Shown one piece after another: positions 9,819 to 22,778 of a stretch of DNA of 64,000 bases. Under the pieces are notes generated by a model. That model saw nothing but the letters and a program-made list of their open reading frames with translations, was not told the DNA's origin and ran no database searches. The position numbers and the translations under genes were made by a program. Position 1 is the stretch's first letter, and the number at the start of each line of letters is the position of its first letter. This DNA is from Ashinkailepas kermadecensis (taxonomy: Eukaryota > Arthropoda > Thecostraca > Neolepadidae), in NCBI GenBank assembly GCA_034440615.1, contig JAOTOM010004020.1, positions 101,001 to 165,000 on the forward strand, in the 5' to 3' direction.

Positions 9819-10858
9819 CAGCACAACACCAGCACAACACCAGCACAACACCAGCACAACACCAGCACAACACCAGCACAACACCAGCACAACACCAGTA
9901 CAACACCAGCACAACACCAGCACAACACCAGCACAGCATCAGTACAATATCAACACATCACTAGCACAACACCAGCACAACACCAACACAACACCAGCAC
10001 AACACCAGCACAACACCAGCACAACACCAGCACAACACCAGCACAACACCAACACAACACCAGCACAACACCAGCACAACATCAGCACAACACCAACACA
10101 ACACCAGCACAACACCAGCACAACACCAGCACAACACCAGCACAACATCAGCACAACACCAACACAACACCAGCACAACACCAGCACAACATCAGTACAA
10201 TATCAACACATCACTAGCACAACACCAGCACAACACCAGCACAACACCAGCACAACACCAGCACAACACCAGCACAACACCAGCACAACACCAGCACAAC
10301 ACCAGCACAACACCAGCACAACACCAGCACAACACCAGCACAACACCAGCACAACACCAGCACAGCATCAGTACAATATCAACACATCACTAGCACAACA
10401 CCAGCACAACACCAGCACAACACCAGCACAACACCAGCACAACACCAGCACAACACCAGCACAACACCAGCACAACACCAACACAACACCAGCACAACAC
10501 CAGCACAACACCAGCACAACACCAGCACAACACCAGCACAACACCAGCACAACACCAGCACAACACCAGCACAACACCAGCACAACACCAACACAACACC
10601 AGCACAACACCAGCACAACACCAGCACAACACCAGCACAACACCAGCACAACACCAGTACAACACCAGCACAACACCAGCACAACGCCAGCACAGCATCA
10701 GTACAATATCAACACATCACTAGCACAACACCAGCATAACGCCAGCACAACACCAGCACAACACCAGCACAACACCAGCACAACACCTGCGCAACACCAG
10801 CACAACACCAGCACAACACCAGCACAATACCAGCACAACACCAGCACGACACCAGCAG
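9819..10858 (+). repeat. Large 11 bp minisatellite with higher-order structure
   Basis: About 1.04 kb of the unit CAGCACAACAC. A variant segment containing CATCAGTACAATATCAACAC and then ATCACTAG recurs at about 9938, 10192, 10368 and 10698, dividing the array into blocks of about 255, 175 and 330 bp: a higher-order repeat. As 11 is not a multiple of 3, all three minus-strand frames read the same Cys-Trp-Cys-Cys peptide repeat, which explains several apparent 70-140 codon frames. Confidence 0.95.
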
Positions 10859-11519
10859 ACGCTGCCGCCCTACCCTCCCACACACCATCGGTTGCGAACC
10901 GAGATCCGGCCACCGTTCCGTGATTGCTGGCTTCCTTCCTGTCTGTCGGCTCTGGCCACCGCGTCGCGGCACCCGACATGGACACGCAACGGAGAGGATC
11001 CGCACCCTCCCAGCCCCCCCCCTCCTTCCGCCCCCGCGTCAGACCTGACCGCGACCTTGGCCGACCGGCCGTCAAGCAGAACGCACATCGCTTTGTCGTC
11101 CTGCTCGACCGAAAATGGCCCAAAGATCTTCCTCAGAACATGTCCCTGCCGGGTGACATGTATTGTGTCATTCCCACGTGCGCATGGCGCCTGCACTTAG
11201 CTGGTGGCATGGAGGCGAACCTTGGCCCATGCGTAACACCTTGCCACTTTCCCCAATGCATGGAGGAACACTTCGACAAGAGGAAACCTTCATAGCCACT
11301 CATAAGCTTTTGGTATAATGTGTTCAGTCGATGCTCGTCATATCTTGAGAAGCCATATGATCTTGTCCGCTGTGTTTCTGGCCAGTGTGAAGTGCTTGTT
11401 GTAGATAGCTGTTGGTGTGGAAAGCCGCTTTGCCTGGTCACGACCTGATGAATCACTGGACAATGGCAAGGCCAGTGATCAGGTCAAACGTTCATCAGTT
11501 TGAGGCGCAGGATTCCATT
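10859..11519. other. Unique sequence, no gene recognised
   Basis: GC-rich at 10860-11100, then mixed. Overlapping frames of 98-141 codons run out of the flanking array and are not supported as genes. Confidence 0.4.
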
Positions 11520-11815
11520 GTAATGCATTGTATCGCATTGTACCGCATTGCATCGATTGTATCGCATTGCATCACATTGCATCGCATTGTATCGCATTGT
11601 ATCGCGTTGCATCGCATTGTATCTCATTGTATCGCATTGTATCGCATTGTATCACATTACATCGCATTGTATCGTATTACATCGCATGGCATCGCACTGC
11701 ATCGCATTGTATCGCATTGCAACGCATTGTATCGCATTGTATCGCATTGTATCGCATTGTACCGCACTACATCGCATTGTATCGCATTGCATCGCATTGT
11801 ATCACATTGTGTTGC
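11520..11815 (+). repeat. 10 bp ATCGCATTGT array
   Basis: About thirty copies of ATCGCATTGT with scattered substitutions, mostly transitions at the CpG and at TTGT/TTGC. Three plus-strand frames remain open through it and give Ile-Ala-Leu or His-Arg-type peptides; these are by-products. Confidence 0.95.
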
Positions 11816-12419
11816 ATTGCAGGGTCGCCGAGTCGCTGTGAAGTGAAGATGTCACCAGGTGATGGTGGGAGGTCATGACTCGGTCGAAGGCGTGCATGTG
11901 TGACACCATGTGTAACACGGGCCAGCATGGAGCCTCCGGCCGCTCACACGAAGCGCCAACACACCTGGCGACTCGATGGTGAATCACAGCGCTCCCGCCA
12001 CTGGAAAACATACCTTCTCATGGTGGATGGCAGCGCTTCATCGGGTGCTGAATTCCAAGGTGTGCGGATTGACGTTCATTATAGTGTATGTTTTAAAAGC
12101 ACATCCACACATGCAGTGGCTTTGCATGCACTAGTGGCAGGAAAGTGCACTGGGCACCATCATGATATTACAGCCACGTGCCAACACACCTCACTTCAAT
12201 CACACTAACCCTCTGTTCCTGCCCTTAACTCGGATCTTTATTAAGTTTGAGCTTGCATGTTTCGATATTGCACTCCTGTATGCTCGATGGAGTGTGTTAA
12301 AAGCATCGGGTGATCTGTATGCGAGTCTTCGCCTCTCTGACTCCGTTCGTATATTCGGCACGCTGAATGAGTTATCATTTCATTTAATAATAGTTTCATA
12401 ATTTGACCGGTCATGAGCA
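11816..12419. other. Unique sequence, no gene recognised
   Basis: Mixed-composition DNA between two minisatellites. The longest frame (11900-12208, plus, 102 codons) has no recognisable motif. Confidence 0.4.
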
Positions 12420-12424
12420 GTACG

Positions 12425-12885
12425 GCATGGCCTACCAGATATGATCAGATCTGAGCAAATTGATCTAATCGGGGAAGTGTGACTAGATCAGTGGAATGTG
12501 ACCTGATCTCTGAGGAACGTGACCCGATCTGGGGGACGTGATCTGATCTGAGGGACGTGACCCGATCTGAGGGACGTGACCCGATCTGAGGGACGTGACC
12601 CGATCTGAAGAGCGTGACCCGATATCGGAGACGTGATCCGATCTGAGGGACGTGACCCGATCTGAAGAGCGTGACCCGATATCGGAGACGTGACCCGATC
12701 TGAGGAGCGTGACCCGATATCGGAGACGTGACCCGACCTGAGGAGCGTGGCCCGATCTGGGGGATGTGACCCGATCTGAGGGACGTGATCCGACCTGAGG
12801 AGCGTGGCCAGATCTGGGGGATGTGACCCGATCTGGGGGACGTGACCCGACCTGAGGAGCGTGACCCGATCCGATGGGTGTGACG
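12425..12885 (+). repeat. 20 bp GACGTGACCCGATCTGAGGG minisatellite
   Basis: About twenty copies of a 20 bp unit with variant classes (GAAGAGCGTGACCCGATATCG, GGGGGATGTGACC). The classes alternate in runs, which suggests block duplication. Each copy carries ACGTGACC, so E-box/CRE-like half-sites recur through the array. Confidence 0.9.
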
Positions 12886-13004
12886 TGGAGTTCGGTGTGC
12901 CGGCTTCTGTCGCTGTTGTCAGCTGGTGGTGTGGACTATGACATTAACTATGTCGCCGGGTAAAGATTGCGTCTGTTTACACCACGGTATAAAGACATAA
13001 AGAC
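12886..13004. other. Unique spacer before the LINE remnant
   Basis: Short mixed sequence. The 3' end of the LINE may extend into it, but I cannot place the boundary. Confidence 0.35.
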
Positions 13005-14240
<1,236 letters not shown>

Positions 14241-14437
14241 ACTGTGTCCGGCACGTTCTGATTGTGTGAAGCTACCCTCACATTGGCGACCATGATAACC
14301 GTGGTATGATGATAGCATGACGTTGTAGGCAAGTGGGAGTTTCGTCTTATCCCCCATCGATGTCTCAACGTATTGGTTTCGTTGCTATCAAGGTATTGCC
14401 ATCATTGACGCCTTGTTTGGTCATTAGCAAAGTTACA

Positions 14438-14790
14438 TACACCTATGCCTCGATGAGTATGCTGTACATCTACCTCGATGAGTGCTCTATACCTGTACCT
14501 CAATAAGTGTCCTGTACCTGTTCCTCAATGCGTGCCCTACACCTACGCCTCGATGAGTGCCCTGCACCTGCACCTCGATGAGTGCCCTGTACATACGCCT
14601 CGATAAGTGCCTTGCATCTGTGCCTCATCCGCACGATAGCGTTTCTGGTCGCACCTATGCCTCGATTGTGCATTATCAGTGTCGAGTGTCCTGCACCTAT
14701 TTCTCGATTGTTGCCCTGCACATGTGCCTCAATGAGTACCTTGCATCGTGCCTTATCTGCACGATTACCGACACGACCAGCATTTCTGGT
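14438..14790 (+). repeat. 25 bp minisatellite (CCTCGATGAGTGCCCTG type)
   Basis: About ten imperfect copies of a unit near 25 bp built from CTCGATGAGTGCCCTGCACC. Copies 14480-14620 are the most regular. Toward the right, GTTTCTGGTCGCACCTA recurs at about 14640 and 14783, showing a larger duplicated block. Confidence 0.85.
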
Positions 14791-14910
14791 CGCACCTACA
14801 GATTGAATGATCGTTCACTGTCGACGCTGACTTCACAATGACAACACACCCACTTGAATCAGCTTAACCATCGATAGAACTTGCTTCATCACTGATGCCA
14901 TGCAATAGTT

Positions 14911-15390
14911 TCAGCGTGGCTGCCCTGTCAGAGTCAGACGGGACAGCGTGGCTGCCCTGTCAGAGTCAGACTGGACAGCGTGGCTGCCCTGTCAGAGTCA
15001 GACTGGACAGCGTGACTGTCCTGTCAGAGTGAGGCTGGACAGCGTGACTGTCCTGTCAGAGTCAGACTGGACAGCGTGGCTGCCCTGTCAGAGTCAGACT
15101 GGACAGCGTGACTGTCCTGTCAGAGTCAGACTGGACAGCGTGGCTGCCCTGTCAGAGTCAGACTGGACAGCGTGACTGTCCTGTCAGAGTCAGGTGGGAC
15201 AGCGTGACTGTCCTGTCAGAGTCAGGTGGGACAGCGTGACTGTCCTGTCAGAGTCAGGTGGGACAGCGTGACTGTCCTGTCAGAGTCAGGTGGGACAGTG
15301 TGACTGCCCTGTCAGAGTCAGGTGGGACAGCGTGGCTGCCCTGTCAGAGTGAGGTGGGACAGCGTGACTGTCCTGTATGATTCAGGTGGG
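14911..15390 (+). repeat. 32 bp minisatellite with two subfamilies
   Basis: About fifteen copies of a 32 bp unit containing ACAGCGTGACTGTCCTGTCA. Up to about 15190 copies carry GACTGGACAG; after that they carry CAGGTGGGACAG, a clean switch of subfamily. Alternate GTGGCTGCC/GTGACTGTC variants run through the first half. Confidence 0.92.
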
Positions 15391-15434
15391 ACTCTGCGGC
15401 CTGCTAGCAGTGCTGGGACTGGCTCGCAGTGAGC

Positions 15435-15630
15435 TATGACCCGTGTATGTGTGTGTATGGTTGTGTAAGTGTAAGAGGTAGAATAAGGTGGCGCAAGGAG
15501 GATTGAGCTGATGAAAGTAGACGATAAAGGAGTAGTAGAGTTGACCGGAAGAGAGTCGACTGGAAGCGAAGTTGGATGACCTGCTGGAGACAGATGAGTA
15601 GAGACGAGCAGAGCTGAGAGGAGTTACAGT
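15435..15630 (+). repeat. Dispersed repeat, copy 1
   Basis: A diverged relative of 38060-38250. Shared words in the same order include GAAAGTAGAC, GCAGAGTTGA/GTAGAGTTGA, GATGAGTAGAGA and GAGCNGAG. In both places it stands next to a minisatellite (32 bp here, 23 bp there). The family is unknown to me. Confidence 0.55.
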
Positions 15631-15747
15631 AGAGCCGGAGTTGTAGTGTGCTGTTGTGCTGCCAGTCCGGACGGCGCCTGTTTGGGGCATGGGTGCAGGG
15701 AGTGGGCTGGGAACGGGACGTCACCCACACGACAAGGCCTGCCGTGA

Positions 15748-15900
15748 GGGATTGCGACTGACGAGCGACTGACGAGGGACTGACGAGGGACTGACGAGGG
15801 ACTGACGGGTGCCGCATCCATCTACCACTACAGGCCCGGCTCGGCCACTGGCTCCGGCTCGGCCACTGCAGGCGTCACAAGCCCGGCTCGGCCACTTCCA
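15748..15900 (+). repeat. Two short tandem repeats (11 bp and about 17 bp)
   Basis: 15748-15808 holds five copies of GACTGACGAGG. 15834-15900 holds three spaced copies of CCCGGCTCGGCCACT. Confidence 0.8.
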
Positions 15901-16640
15901 GCGGCCGTAGTACTACGGGGCCGCAGGCAGGCAACGAAAGCAAATCAACGTGTCCTTTCGCTGAGCTATGGGAGGCGTTCGCCGACTCTGGCGCGGTCAG
16001 CGGTCAGACTGCGGGGGCAGTGGCCCGGCGGTTAACATATCAAGGGAGGCCCTGGCCGACGGCCACGTGCAGTCGGCTGAGCTACGGCTGCGGCCAATCG
16101 CATGGCGTCAATTAAGCTCGCCTCAGCGGCTGCCGACGCCGCCGACCGTCCGCAGTATTTCAGGCGGGCGCAGATGGCGCGATGGACGGTGTAGGTGAGC
16201 AGAGGTATTGCTTTGTCCGGCTGTCAAATCAGCACGCAGATAAATCCCCCGCTGCTGGATAATGACGTCATAAAGTACGTCCGATGTTGCGCATGACGTT
16301 ACGCAAACATGACGTGATGTCACATTGGAAAACGATCAGCTTCCAACACCACTTAGTGATGGAAATCGGACTGAATGCTGAGGCGTATAAAAGTGTTAAA
16401 TCGATATTCATCAAGCTACTAAGTACTTGAATTGCATTCCGGTTGAAGCTTGGATAACTGACACCACACGGAAGTTCTTGGCTTGCCCAGACTGACGTGG
16501 AGCCTTGTTCACATTGCTCTTGCTCGCTGATGCCTAATTCTCAAATGAATGTAGAAACAATAGAAACGAACAATTTCGGGCGAGAGTGCCGAAGCCCAGT
16601 GCATCTGACATGATAGCCGCACTGTCTACATACTACATAG
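15901..16640. other. Unique sequence, no gene recognised
   Basis: GC-rich at first (to about 16200), then mixed. A TATAAAAG word occurs at about 16387 without supporting gene structure. Confidence 0.4.
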
Positions 16641-16649
16641 TCATCCGCT

Positions 16650-17490
16650 GCGACCACCTGGCAACAGCCATTGGCACAGCAGCCATGATATTGGCACAGC
16701 AGCCACAGTAGCCATGGTATTGACACAGTAGCCATGGCATTGGCACAGTAGCCACAGTAGCGATGGTATTGGCACAGTAACCATGGCATTACCACCGTAT
16801 CCATGATATTGGCACAGTAACCACAGCATCCATGGTATTGGCACAGTATCCATGATATTGGCACAGTAGTCATGATATTGGCACAGTAGTCATGATATTG
16901 GCAGAGTAGCCATGATATTGGCACAGTGACCACCGTAGCCATGATATTGGCACAGTAGCCACAGGAGCCATGGTACTGGCACAGTAGGCATGATATTGGC
17001 ACAGTAGCCATGGTATTGGCACAGTAACCACAGTAGCCATGGTATTTCCTCAGTAACCACAAGCCATGGTATTGGCACAGTAACCACATGAGCCATGGTG
17101 TTGGCACAGTAGCCACAGGAGCCATGGTACTGGCACAGTAGGCATGATATTGGCACAGTAACCATAGTAGCCATGGTATTGGCACAGTAACCACATTAGC
17201 CATGGTATTGGCTCAGTAACCACAGGAGCCATGGTATTGGCACAGTAGCCACAGGAGCCATGGTGTTGGCACAGTAGCCACAGCAGCCATGGTACTGGCA
17301 CAGTAGGCATGATATTGGCACAGTAGCCACAGGAGCCATGGTATTGGCTCAGTAGCCACAGGAGCCATGGTATTGGTACAGTAGCCACAGGAGCCATGGT
17401 ATTGGCACAGTAGCCACAGGAGCCATGGTATTGGCTCAGTAGCCACAGGAGCCATGGTGTTGGCACAGTAGCCACAGCGGCCATGGTCCG
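16650..17490 (+). repeat. 29 bp minisatellite (CATGGTATTGGCACAGTAGC type)
   Basis: About 840 bp of a unit near 29 bp with shorter 18-20 bp versions (CATGATATTGGCACAGTAG) mixed in, mainly at 16790-16930. Minus-strand frames of up to 220 codons are read-through of the array. Late copies after 17200 are the most uniform. Confidence 0.92.
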
Positions 17491-17804
17491 ACGCGCTGCG
17501 GAGCCGAAGCGGGAGAGCCAACCAGGCCTGAGGCCTCACATCTCGCTCCAGTGCTTTGGCAGCACAGCATCACACCCGAGCTGACCCGCCCGCCGACCCA
17601 CTGTTTAATATAACGAAGAATGGCTCTTAGATGCTCCTGGGTTTTAGACATTGTGTGTAAATAAAATATATATACGACCTTCAATATACCAGGAGGTGCT
17701 GAGTTGACATCAAAAGTAACAATAAGGGTTGTACTTTATTGCTCAATAAAGGGTTGTACTTTATTGCTCAATATCGCTGACCCGCTCGGCGGACAGCCGG
17801 GAGT
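17491..17804. other. Unique sequence, no gene recognised
   Basis: Mixed DNA with a small duplication of GGGTTGTACTTTATTGCTCA at about 17727 and 17752. Confidence 0.5.
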
Positions 17805-17842
17805 GACGTCAGTGATGTCCGTGACGTCAGTGATGTCCCGAT
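17804..17842 (+). repeat. Duplicated TGACGTCA-containing segment
   Basis: TGACGTCAGTGATGTCC occurs twice in tandem. TGACGTCA is the palindromic CRE that ATF/CREB proteins bind; whether it acts here is unknown. Confidence 0.6.
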
Positions 17843-17886
17843 TCTCTTCGGCGGCCCGTGCAGACTCGTCTCTCGCCCCGTGTGGG

Positions 17887-17961
17887 GCCGCGGTAGCCCA
17901 GTTGGTAGAGCGTCGGACTCTTGGTCGCAAGACTGTGGGCTCGAATCTCACAACCGACGGC
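17887..17961 (+). repeat. tRNA-Lys-like sequence, probably a SINE head
   Basis: A 75 bp cloverleaf-like sequence with an A box TAGCCCAGTTGG, a D arm ending GGTAGAGC, an anticodon-loop candidate CTCTTGG (anticodon CTT, lysine type) and a B box GGCTCGAATCT. The acceptor stem pairs at about 5 of 7 positions and the anticodon stem is weak, so a working tRNA gene is unlikely. The non-tRNA sequence that follows (to about 18060) could be a SINE body. No oligo-T terminator follows at once. Confidence 0.65.
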
Positions 17962-18360
17962 GTTTGCCGAGTCCACCCGCGACCAGTCGGCGTGAGAGGT
18001 TGGCGACGCTGTATGACCTAGCGGTTGAATGCGTCGCAAAAGAGCTCAGCGTTCTTCTTCTCTCGCCCTGTGGCGCCGTCCGCCGCGGATTGTCGCCCGC
18101 GTTTGGGCGGCGATTTCGTGTTGCGCCGCTTCCTGTCACAATTTCCGCTCGTCGCCGGCCAGCTTCCGGCCCGTGTGCGGCCAAGGAGGGCCGTGGGAGA
18201 ATCGCGGCCGCCGTGGGAGAGCGCGCGCCCGCCCCGCCCGCCGAAAGGCTGGATTCGGGAGAAACTTCAAGGCTGCGCCGGAAGTGGCGCGTCATCGCGA
18301 CTGAGCGGCGGGTGACGAGTCTCCGCGGTGCTCCCCGAACTGGCCGGTCCGTGTCGACCA
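17962..18360. other. GC- and CpG-rich unique sequence
   Basis: CpG-dense DNA just after the tRNA-like element. Frames of 91-165 codons overlap on both strands, as expected in GC-rich DNA with few stops. None has a recognisable domain. Confidence 0.45.
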
Positions 18361-18680
18361 CAGCACTGATGTGGTAGGTCAGGTCGGGCCGGGTCACCGC
18401 TCACCAGTCGACTAGGTCGTGGGCGGAGGTCAGGTTGGGTTACGAGACACTGGTCGGGTCGCAGGTCAGGTCACAACTCACTAATCAGCTACATCATGTG
18501 TAGGGGTCATGTCGGGTGACGGATCAGATCATGAACCATCTGCCAGGTCATGTCACGGACCAGCGATTCAGCGACGTCAGGTCCGGTCAAGCTTAACCGA
18601 GGAGGTCGTGTCGTGACATGTGTTGCCAGTAAGGTCAGGTTAGTTGTGGCATGACCTGTGCCACCACCTATCATGAGGTA
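18361..18680 (+). repeat. Degenerate AGGTCAGGT-rich stretch
   Basis: Loose repetition of AGGTCAGGT, GGGTCA and GGTCATGTCGGGT words, spaced 15-60 bp apart. It may be a very old minisatellite. AGGTCA is the half-site of many nuclear receptors, but the words look like repeat decay rather than designed sites. Confidence 0.5.
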
Positions 18681-19161
18681 CCAGCTAGATGAGGTCAGGG
18701 AAAGGGGGGTGTGAAACATTGGTGTTGTCACTTTGCCAAACTGGTTGGGGGACAAATTTATTTTTTGATGGCTAAAGCTTGCCCGAAAACCATTCGTATC
18801 TAGTGTACGTCCATGACCCATTGCATTCTGGCAAGCTTAACCATTGACTATAGGCCCAATGATTAAGCTTCAGCCTGATTGGGGGGAGGGGCAACATCAA
18901 TTACTAAGGGGCCAGTGGCGCCCTCGGCGTATGCAGTGACATCCCTGGTCTGAGATCAGGTCACGAATCACCAGTCAAACATCCAAATCCACCAATAGGA
19001 ATGCCCACTGGAAATCCTTTGCGGTTAAGAACCCCTGCATCGGAATTGGTCGTGTCAGAGTGATAAGGATTTACCTCCATATGTCACACACTCTCTTCCT
19101 TAAAATACACCTTGCACACTGCCTGGCCAGAATTCTGAAGTTATTATTTAGTATCGCTCAT

Positions 19162-19164
<3 letters not shown>
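18681..19164. other. Unique sequence, no gene recognised
   Basis: Mixed DNA without notable frames or repeats. Confidence 0.4.
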
Positions 19165-19200
<36 letters not shown>

Positions 19201-19240
19201 TATAGTATTATATATAATATATTGTGTATATATATACATA
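19165..19240 (+). repeat. (AC)n and AT-rich microsatellite
   Basis: An AC run of about 32 bp followed by a TATA-rich run to about 19240. A 14-base C run follows at about 19286. Confidence 0.95.
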
Positions 19241-19329
19241 TCAAGGAGCGGCGGAACGCATGGGGCGCAGGGGTGCTACGCCTTCCCCCCCCCCCCCCTT
19301 CAACATGCCCGAGCAAGGTGACATCGTAA

Positions 19330-20940
19330 CCCCTTGTTGACCTCATTAGAACTGCCTACTTTCCCAAATATCATGAATCTTGGTATGAGATTCCATTCAT
19401 CTTGTTATAATGAAAGGAAAAAATATTAAAAATTGAGCGTTGCATCCTGACAGGGATTGTAGGTACGGTTAGAATACTTGTTGATAGTTTGTTTGGTCAG
19501 ATATGCAGTACCTTTGATGATTTTAAGCATATTGTTGTAAATTGTTTTAAGCAAATTGTTGCACATCACGCTTTGCTCGGCATTATTACAAAATTCAATA
19601 AAATTGATCTTCTGCACAGTATTTGAAGCTGCATTTACCGCTACTTCATCCTGGTAACTTAAGCCTAGTGGTGCATTCAGCGACACCTATCTTGACATGT
19701 TCACTGGAGAAGAAAATTACTCCAACCATCGAAACATTTAATACTCTTTGGGTTAGGTCGGCAAATCCCGACCAAATTATTCATTTTCAGTACATTTTGA
19801 CATCGTCGTCTCTGCATTTTATCAAACATGCCCCGGGATCCAGACGGGGTCACAAAATGGTATGTTCCCCCACTGTGGTAGTGCACACTCAGTCCCCACG
19901 GTCTGTTATCAATGCACTGTACGATCACGGTCTCTCTGTATTCGCTATACACGGCCTGGCTAGACACGCTGTTGACTAGAGCCTTGCTCGGACGCGACTA
20001 GCTCTGTCAGGGCGAGCAGTCGGGAGTGGGTCGCGCGTCCGTGGAGTTGCATATTGCTATAACCATAAACTACGGTCCGCGCTCCGCACATGCGACACAC
20101 GCACAGCACCCACAGCGGTGTTCACCCAGGAACGGTCGACTGCAGCCTCCTCTCTTCCTCTCTTCCTCGGCGCCCTTTGAACTGACCCGACACCCCTCCC
20201 ATGCGGGACAGGTGTCCTTTTCTCTACCCCTCCCCACTGAATGTTGCATCATGCCACTTGATTGACCATTTAATCGACGTGTAGAAAAAGCTCTGTCAGT
20301 ACTGTGTCGAAGAACAAACGAGACGGCGGGAAGGAAAGAGTTTATCTCAGCTATTGTAGCTCCCATACGGAGAGGACGGAACCCAGCACACCTACTGGTA
20401 CCGGTCAGCATCAGTGAGTGGCAGCAGGAGGTTCGGTGCTTGATACAGGCTATGGCGCATCCCTCGGCGACCATATGATGTGAAGATTGAAGATATCTTA
20501 TCAGACCAATGATCTATGACGCAAAAAGGGGGAACATCGCGGATCGTTTTATTTCTCTCCATCGAATTGCAAGTTAACGGCGCTTAATCGAGCTTGCTGC
20601 CCCCAAGACATCACTGATGGATGTGGCAAGTTGATAGACAACTGAGCCAACTGACACTGATCTCTCCAGGGTTGTCCCAGAGCAATGAACTAACTTGACG
20701 CCCTGTGATGACCTCTGTGGAGTTAGCAGCAATTGCATGGTTGCGATGCACCCTAAGACTGAACCAAGCGTCTAAGTTTGTCCCTGTAGACACTACAAAA
20801 TAGTGTCTCCAGGCACTATTAACGAATTCCCTAAAATAATGTCAGCAGCTTAGTCTCACCTAGTCCCTTACCTATGAGTCGAATTATAAAAATCACACAT
20901 GGTTGGTATCCGGGGATATTGAGAAACACTGGTGAGTACA
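19330..20940. other. Unique sequence, no gene recognised
   Basis: About 1.6 kb of non-repetitive DNA. The longest frames are 118 codons (19623-19979, plus) and 134 codons (20070-20474, minus); neither shows a domain, and other frames oppose each. Confidence 0.4.
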
Positions 20941-21035
20941 TCTTTGATATATTCAAAGATGTCTTCTCTTTGATATATTCAAAGATGTCTTCTCTTTGAT
21001 ATATTCAAAGAGAAGACCTCTTTGAATATACCATC
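20941..21035 (+). repeat. 26 bp tandem repeat with internal dyad and an inverted tail
   Basis: Two full copies and a part of a third of a unit containing TCTTTGATATATTCAAAGA, itself a near palindrome, followed by an inverted partial copy (CTCTTTGAATATA). The segment can fold into several alternative hairpins. Confidence 0.85.
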
Positions 21036-21489
21036 TGACGACGGAGCCGCTAGTAGCTCCGAAAGCCCATTAATTGTTTTTTTTTAAACGTCATCCCAGA
21101 TATAGCATTATCATTGAAAACGTATGTTGCAAAAAAGACCTTTGAAGTGATATTAGTTCACCAGAGACTCAAAATGCATTCACCCAGCACTAATCGCGAG
21201 CCGATAAATCGCTGGGAATAAAACGCTGGCTGTTGTCACATGTGGCTCACTTTCTTCACTTGGCAATACTCTCGGGGTAACACCGCGCTGTTCTCGCGAA
21301 CGTGGCGAAATATCTTTCACGGACGGGCAATGGCTAATCGGCGCAGGACTTTAGCGTCTTGCCACTTTCGGTGGCCCAGGGGGGTTGCAACCTCCCCAGA
21401 TTTTCGCCAACGCCACGGAAACGGAAGGAGGGGACCAAGCTATGCGCACAACTGCGGGCATTCATTGAGGAACCTTTGGTGTAAGACGT
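21036..21489. other. Unique sequence, no gene recognised
   Basis: Mixed DNA. A 92-codon plus frame (21240-21518) has no recognisable motif. Confidence 0.4.
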
Positions 21490-21514
21490 GTTATGTCAGG
21501 TCAGGTGACATAAC
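21490..21514. repeat. Perfect 9 bp stem hairpin
   Basis: GTTATGTCA (21490-21498) and TGACATAAC (21506-21514) pair perfectly around a 7-base loop made of GGTCAGG. Confidence 0.85.
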
Positions 21515-22692
21515 ATGACCTGTGACGATTATTCGGGAACCTTTTCGGGCGGATGTCGGCAGATTTTTCACTTTTTCTAGTTTGAATCCAAATAGATTGC
21601 ACACCATGCGTGATATCCTTATGAAATTAGTACCACTGTGTTTTTCTTTCAATTTGAAGTTCATTGAGGGGTGGCATGATTAAATTGCTTTGGCGTGCTC
21701 TTGTACAGATCAGGTCAAGTCACGGAGGGTCAATATATGGGGGGATTCCAAGCGCATAATGTTGAGCCCTAGATGGTATCAATGAACCAGGCACATGGTG
21801 TGAAAGTAAGTCAAGGCTGGTTCTTGGCACCTGTACGTGCTGATTTCGGACTAGGCGGTCATGTTTATCCTACATTGAAAAAAATTGCTTTGGGACCCCA
21901 AATCCCAATTTCCATGTTGACAGCACCTTGCTTGTTATGCCATGCTATAGGACTCTATGGGATGTTATAGGATGCTATAGGATCATACAACCCATCGTTG
22001 AATTTCGATTGAATGTTAGACTCTGTGAAATATATTTCATAAGCGTGTCATGCATAGTTCGCTACCTATTTGGTTCCGAACTTGAAAAGTTCGAAATCTG
22101 TGGAAATCCGCCAGAACTTGTTCACGAATTGTTCACGCCTGGAGAGAATATCCTCAGATCAGTGATCTGACCCAACCTGGCAACAAGATTCATGCCAAAA
22201 GTTCTGCAAGGAACATCCACAGGTCTGTGCAGAGTTTCGTCGCATTCCATCCAGCCATTTATATCGTATGTTAGATGAAAAACGCGAACTTACTTCCGGC
22301 ATCACCCGAGCGGGGCCAAAATGTTCGGAGTGAGCTTGTAAATTTCAGTAAAAGTCACCACAACTAGAACACTACACCATATAAAAGCATGCGCATGAAA
22401 AGACGTGCAATCGGACGCGCATCCGGAGAGGAACACCTCTCTCCTTTCCAAACAATTACAGTAGATTAACAAAAATGTGGGTTGTCACCACGTCATACCA
22501 GTAATGTCGGCGCGCTTCGGGCGCGTGGTCTCAGACATGTTTTTTCCACATCAGAAACCCGCGGCGTCCCTTTGCCACTGAACAGCACAATTCCCAGCCG
22601 AACATGCGTGGGAAAATAATGTTGCCTGAGTGGCAACAAATAATCGCCAACGCGCTACCAAAAATAGATGTCTGAGTACTGTGCCACCTCCT

Positions 22693-22694
<2 letters not shown>
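21515..22694. other. Unique sequence, no gene recognised
   Basis: AT-leaning non-repetitive DNA. Frames are under 82 codons and unconvincing. Confidence 0.4.

Positions 22695-22775
<81 letters not shown>
22695..22775 (+). repeat. (TA)n microsatellite
   Basis: An uninterrupted TA run of about 81 bp. It is self-complementary and can form cruciforms. Confidence 0.98.

Positions 22776-22778
<3 letters not shown>

Noticed and set aside
9939..11123. Cysteine/tryptophan-rich minus-strand frames
   Set aside because: By-products of the 11 bp repeat; identical peptide in three frames.
11528..11878. Frames through the ATCGCATTGT array
   Set aside because: Three frames are open at once due to the 10 bp period.
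17887..17961. Functional tRNA-Lys gene
   Set aside because: Acceptor and anticodon stems have mismatches and there is no near T-run terminator; a SINE head is more likely.
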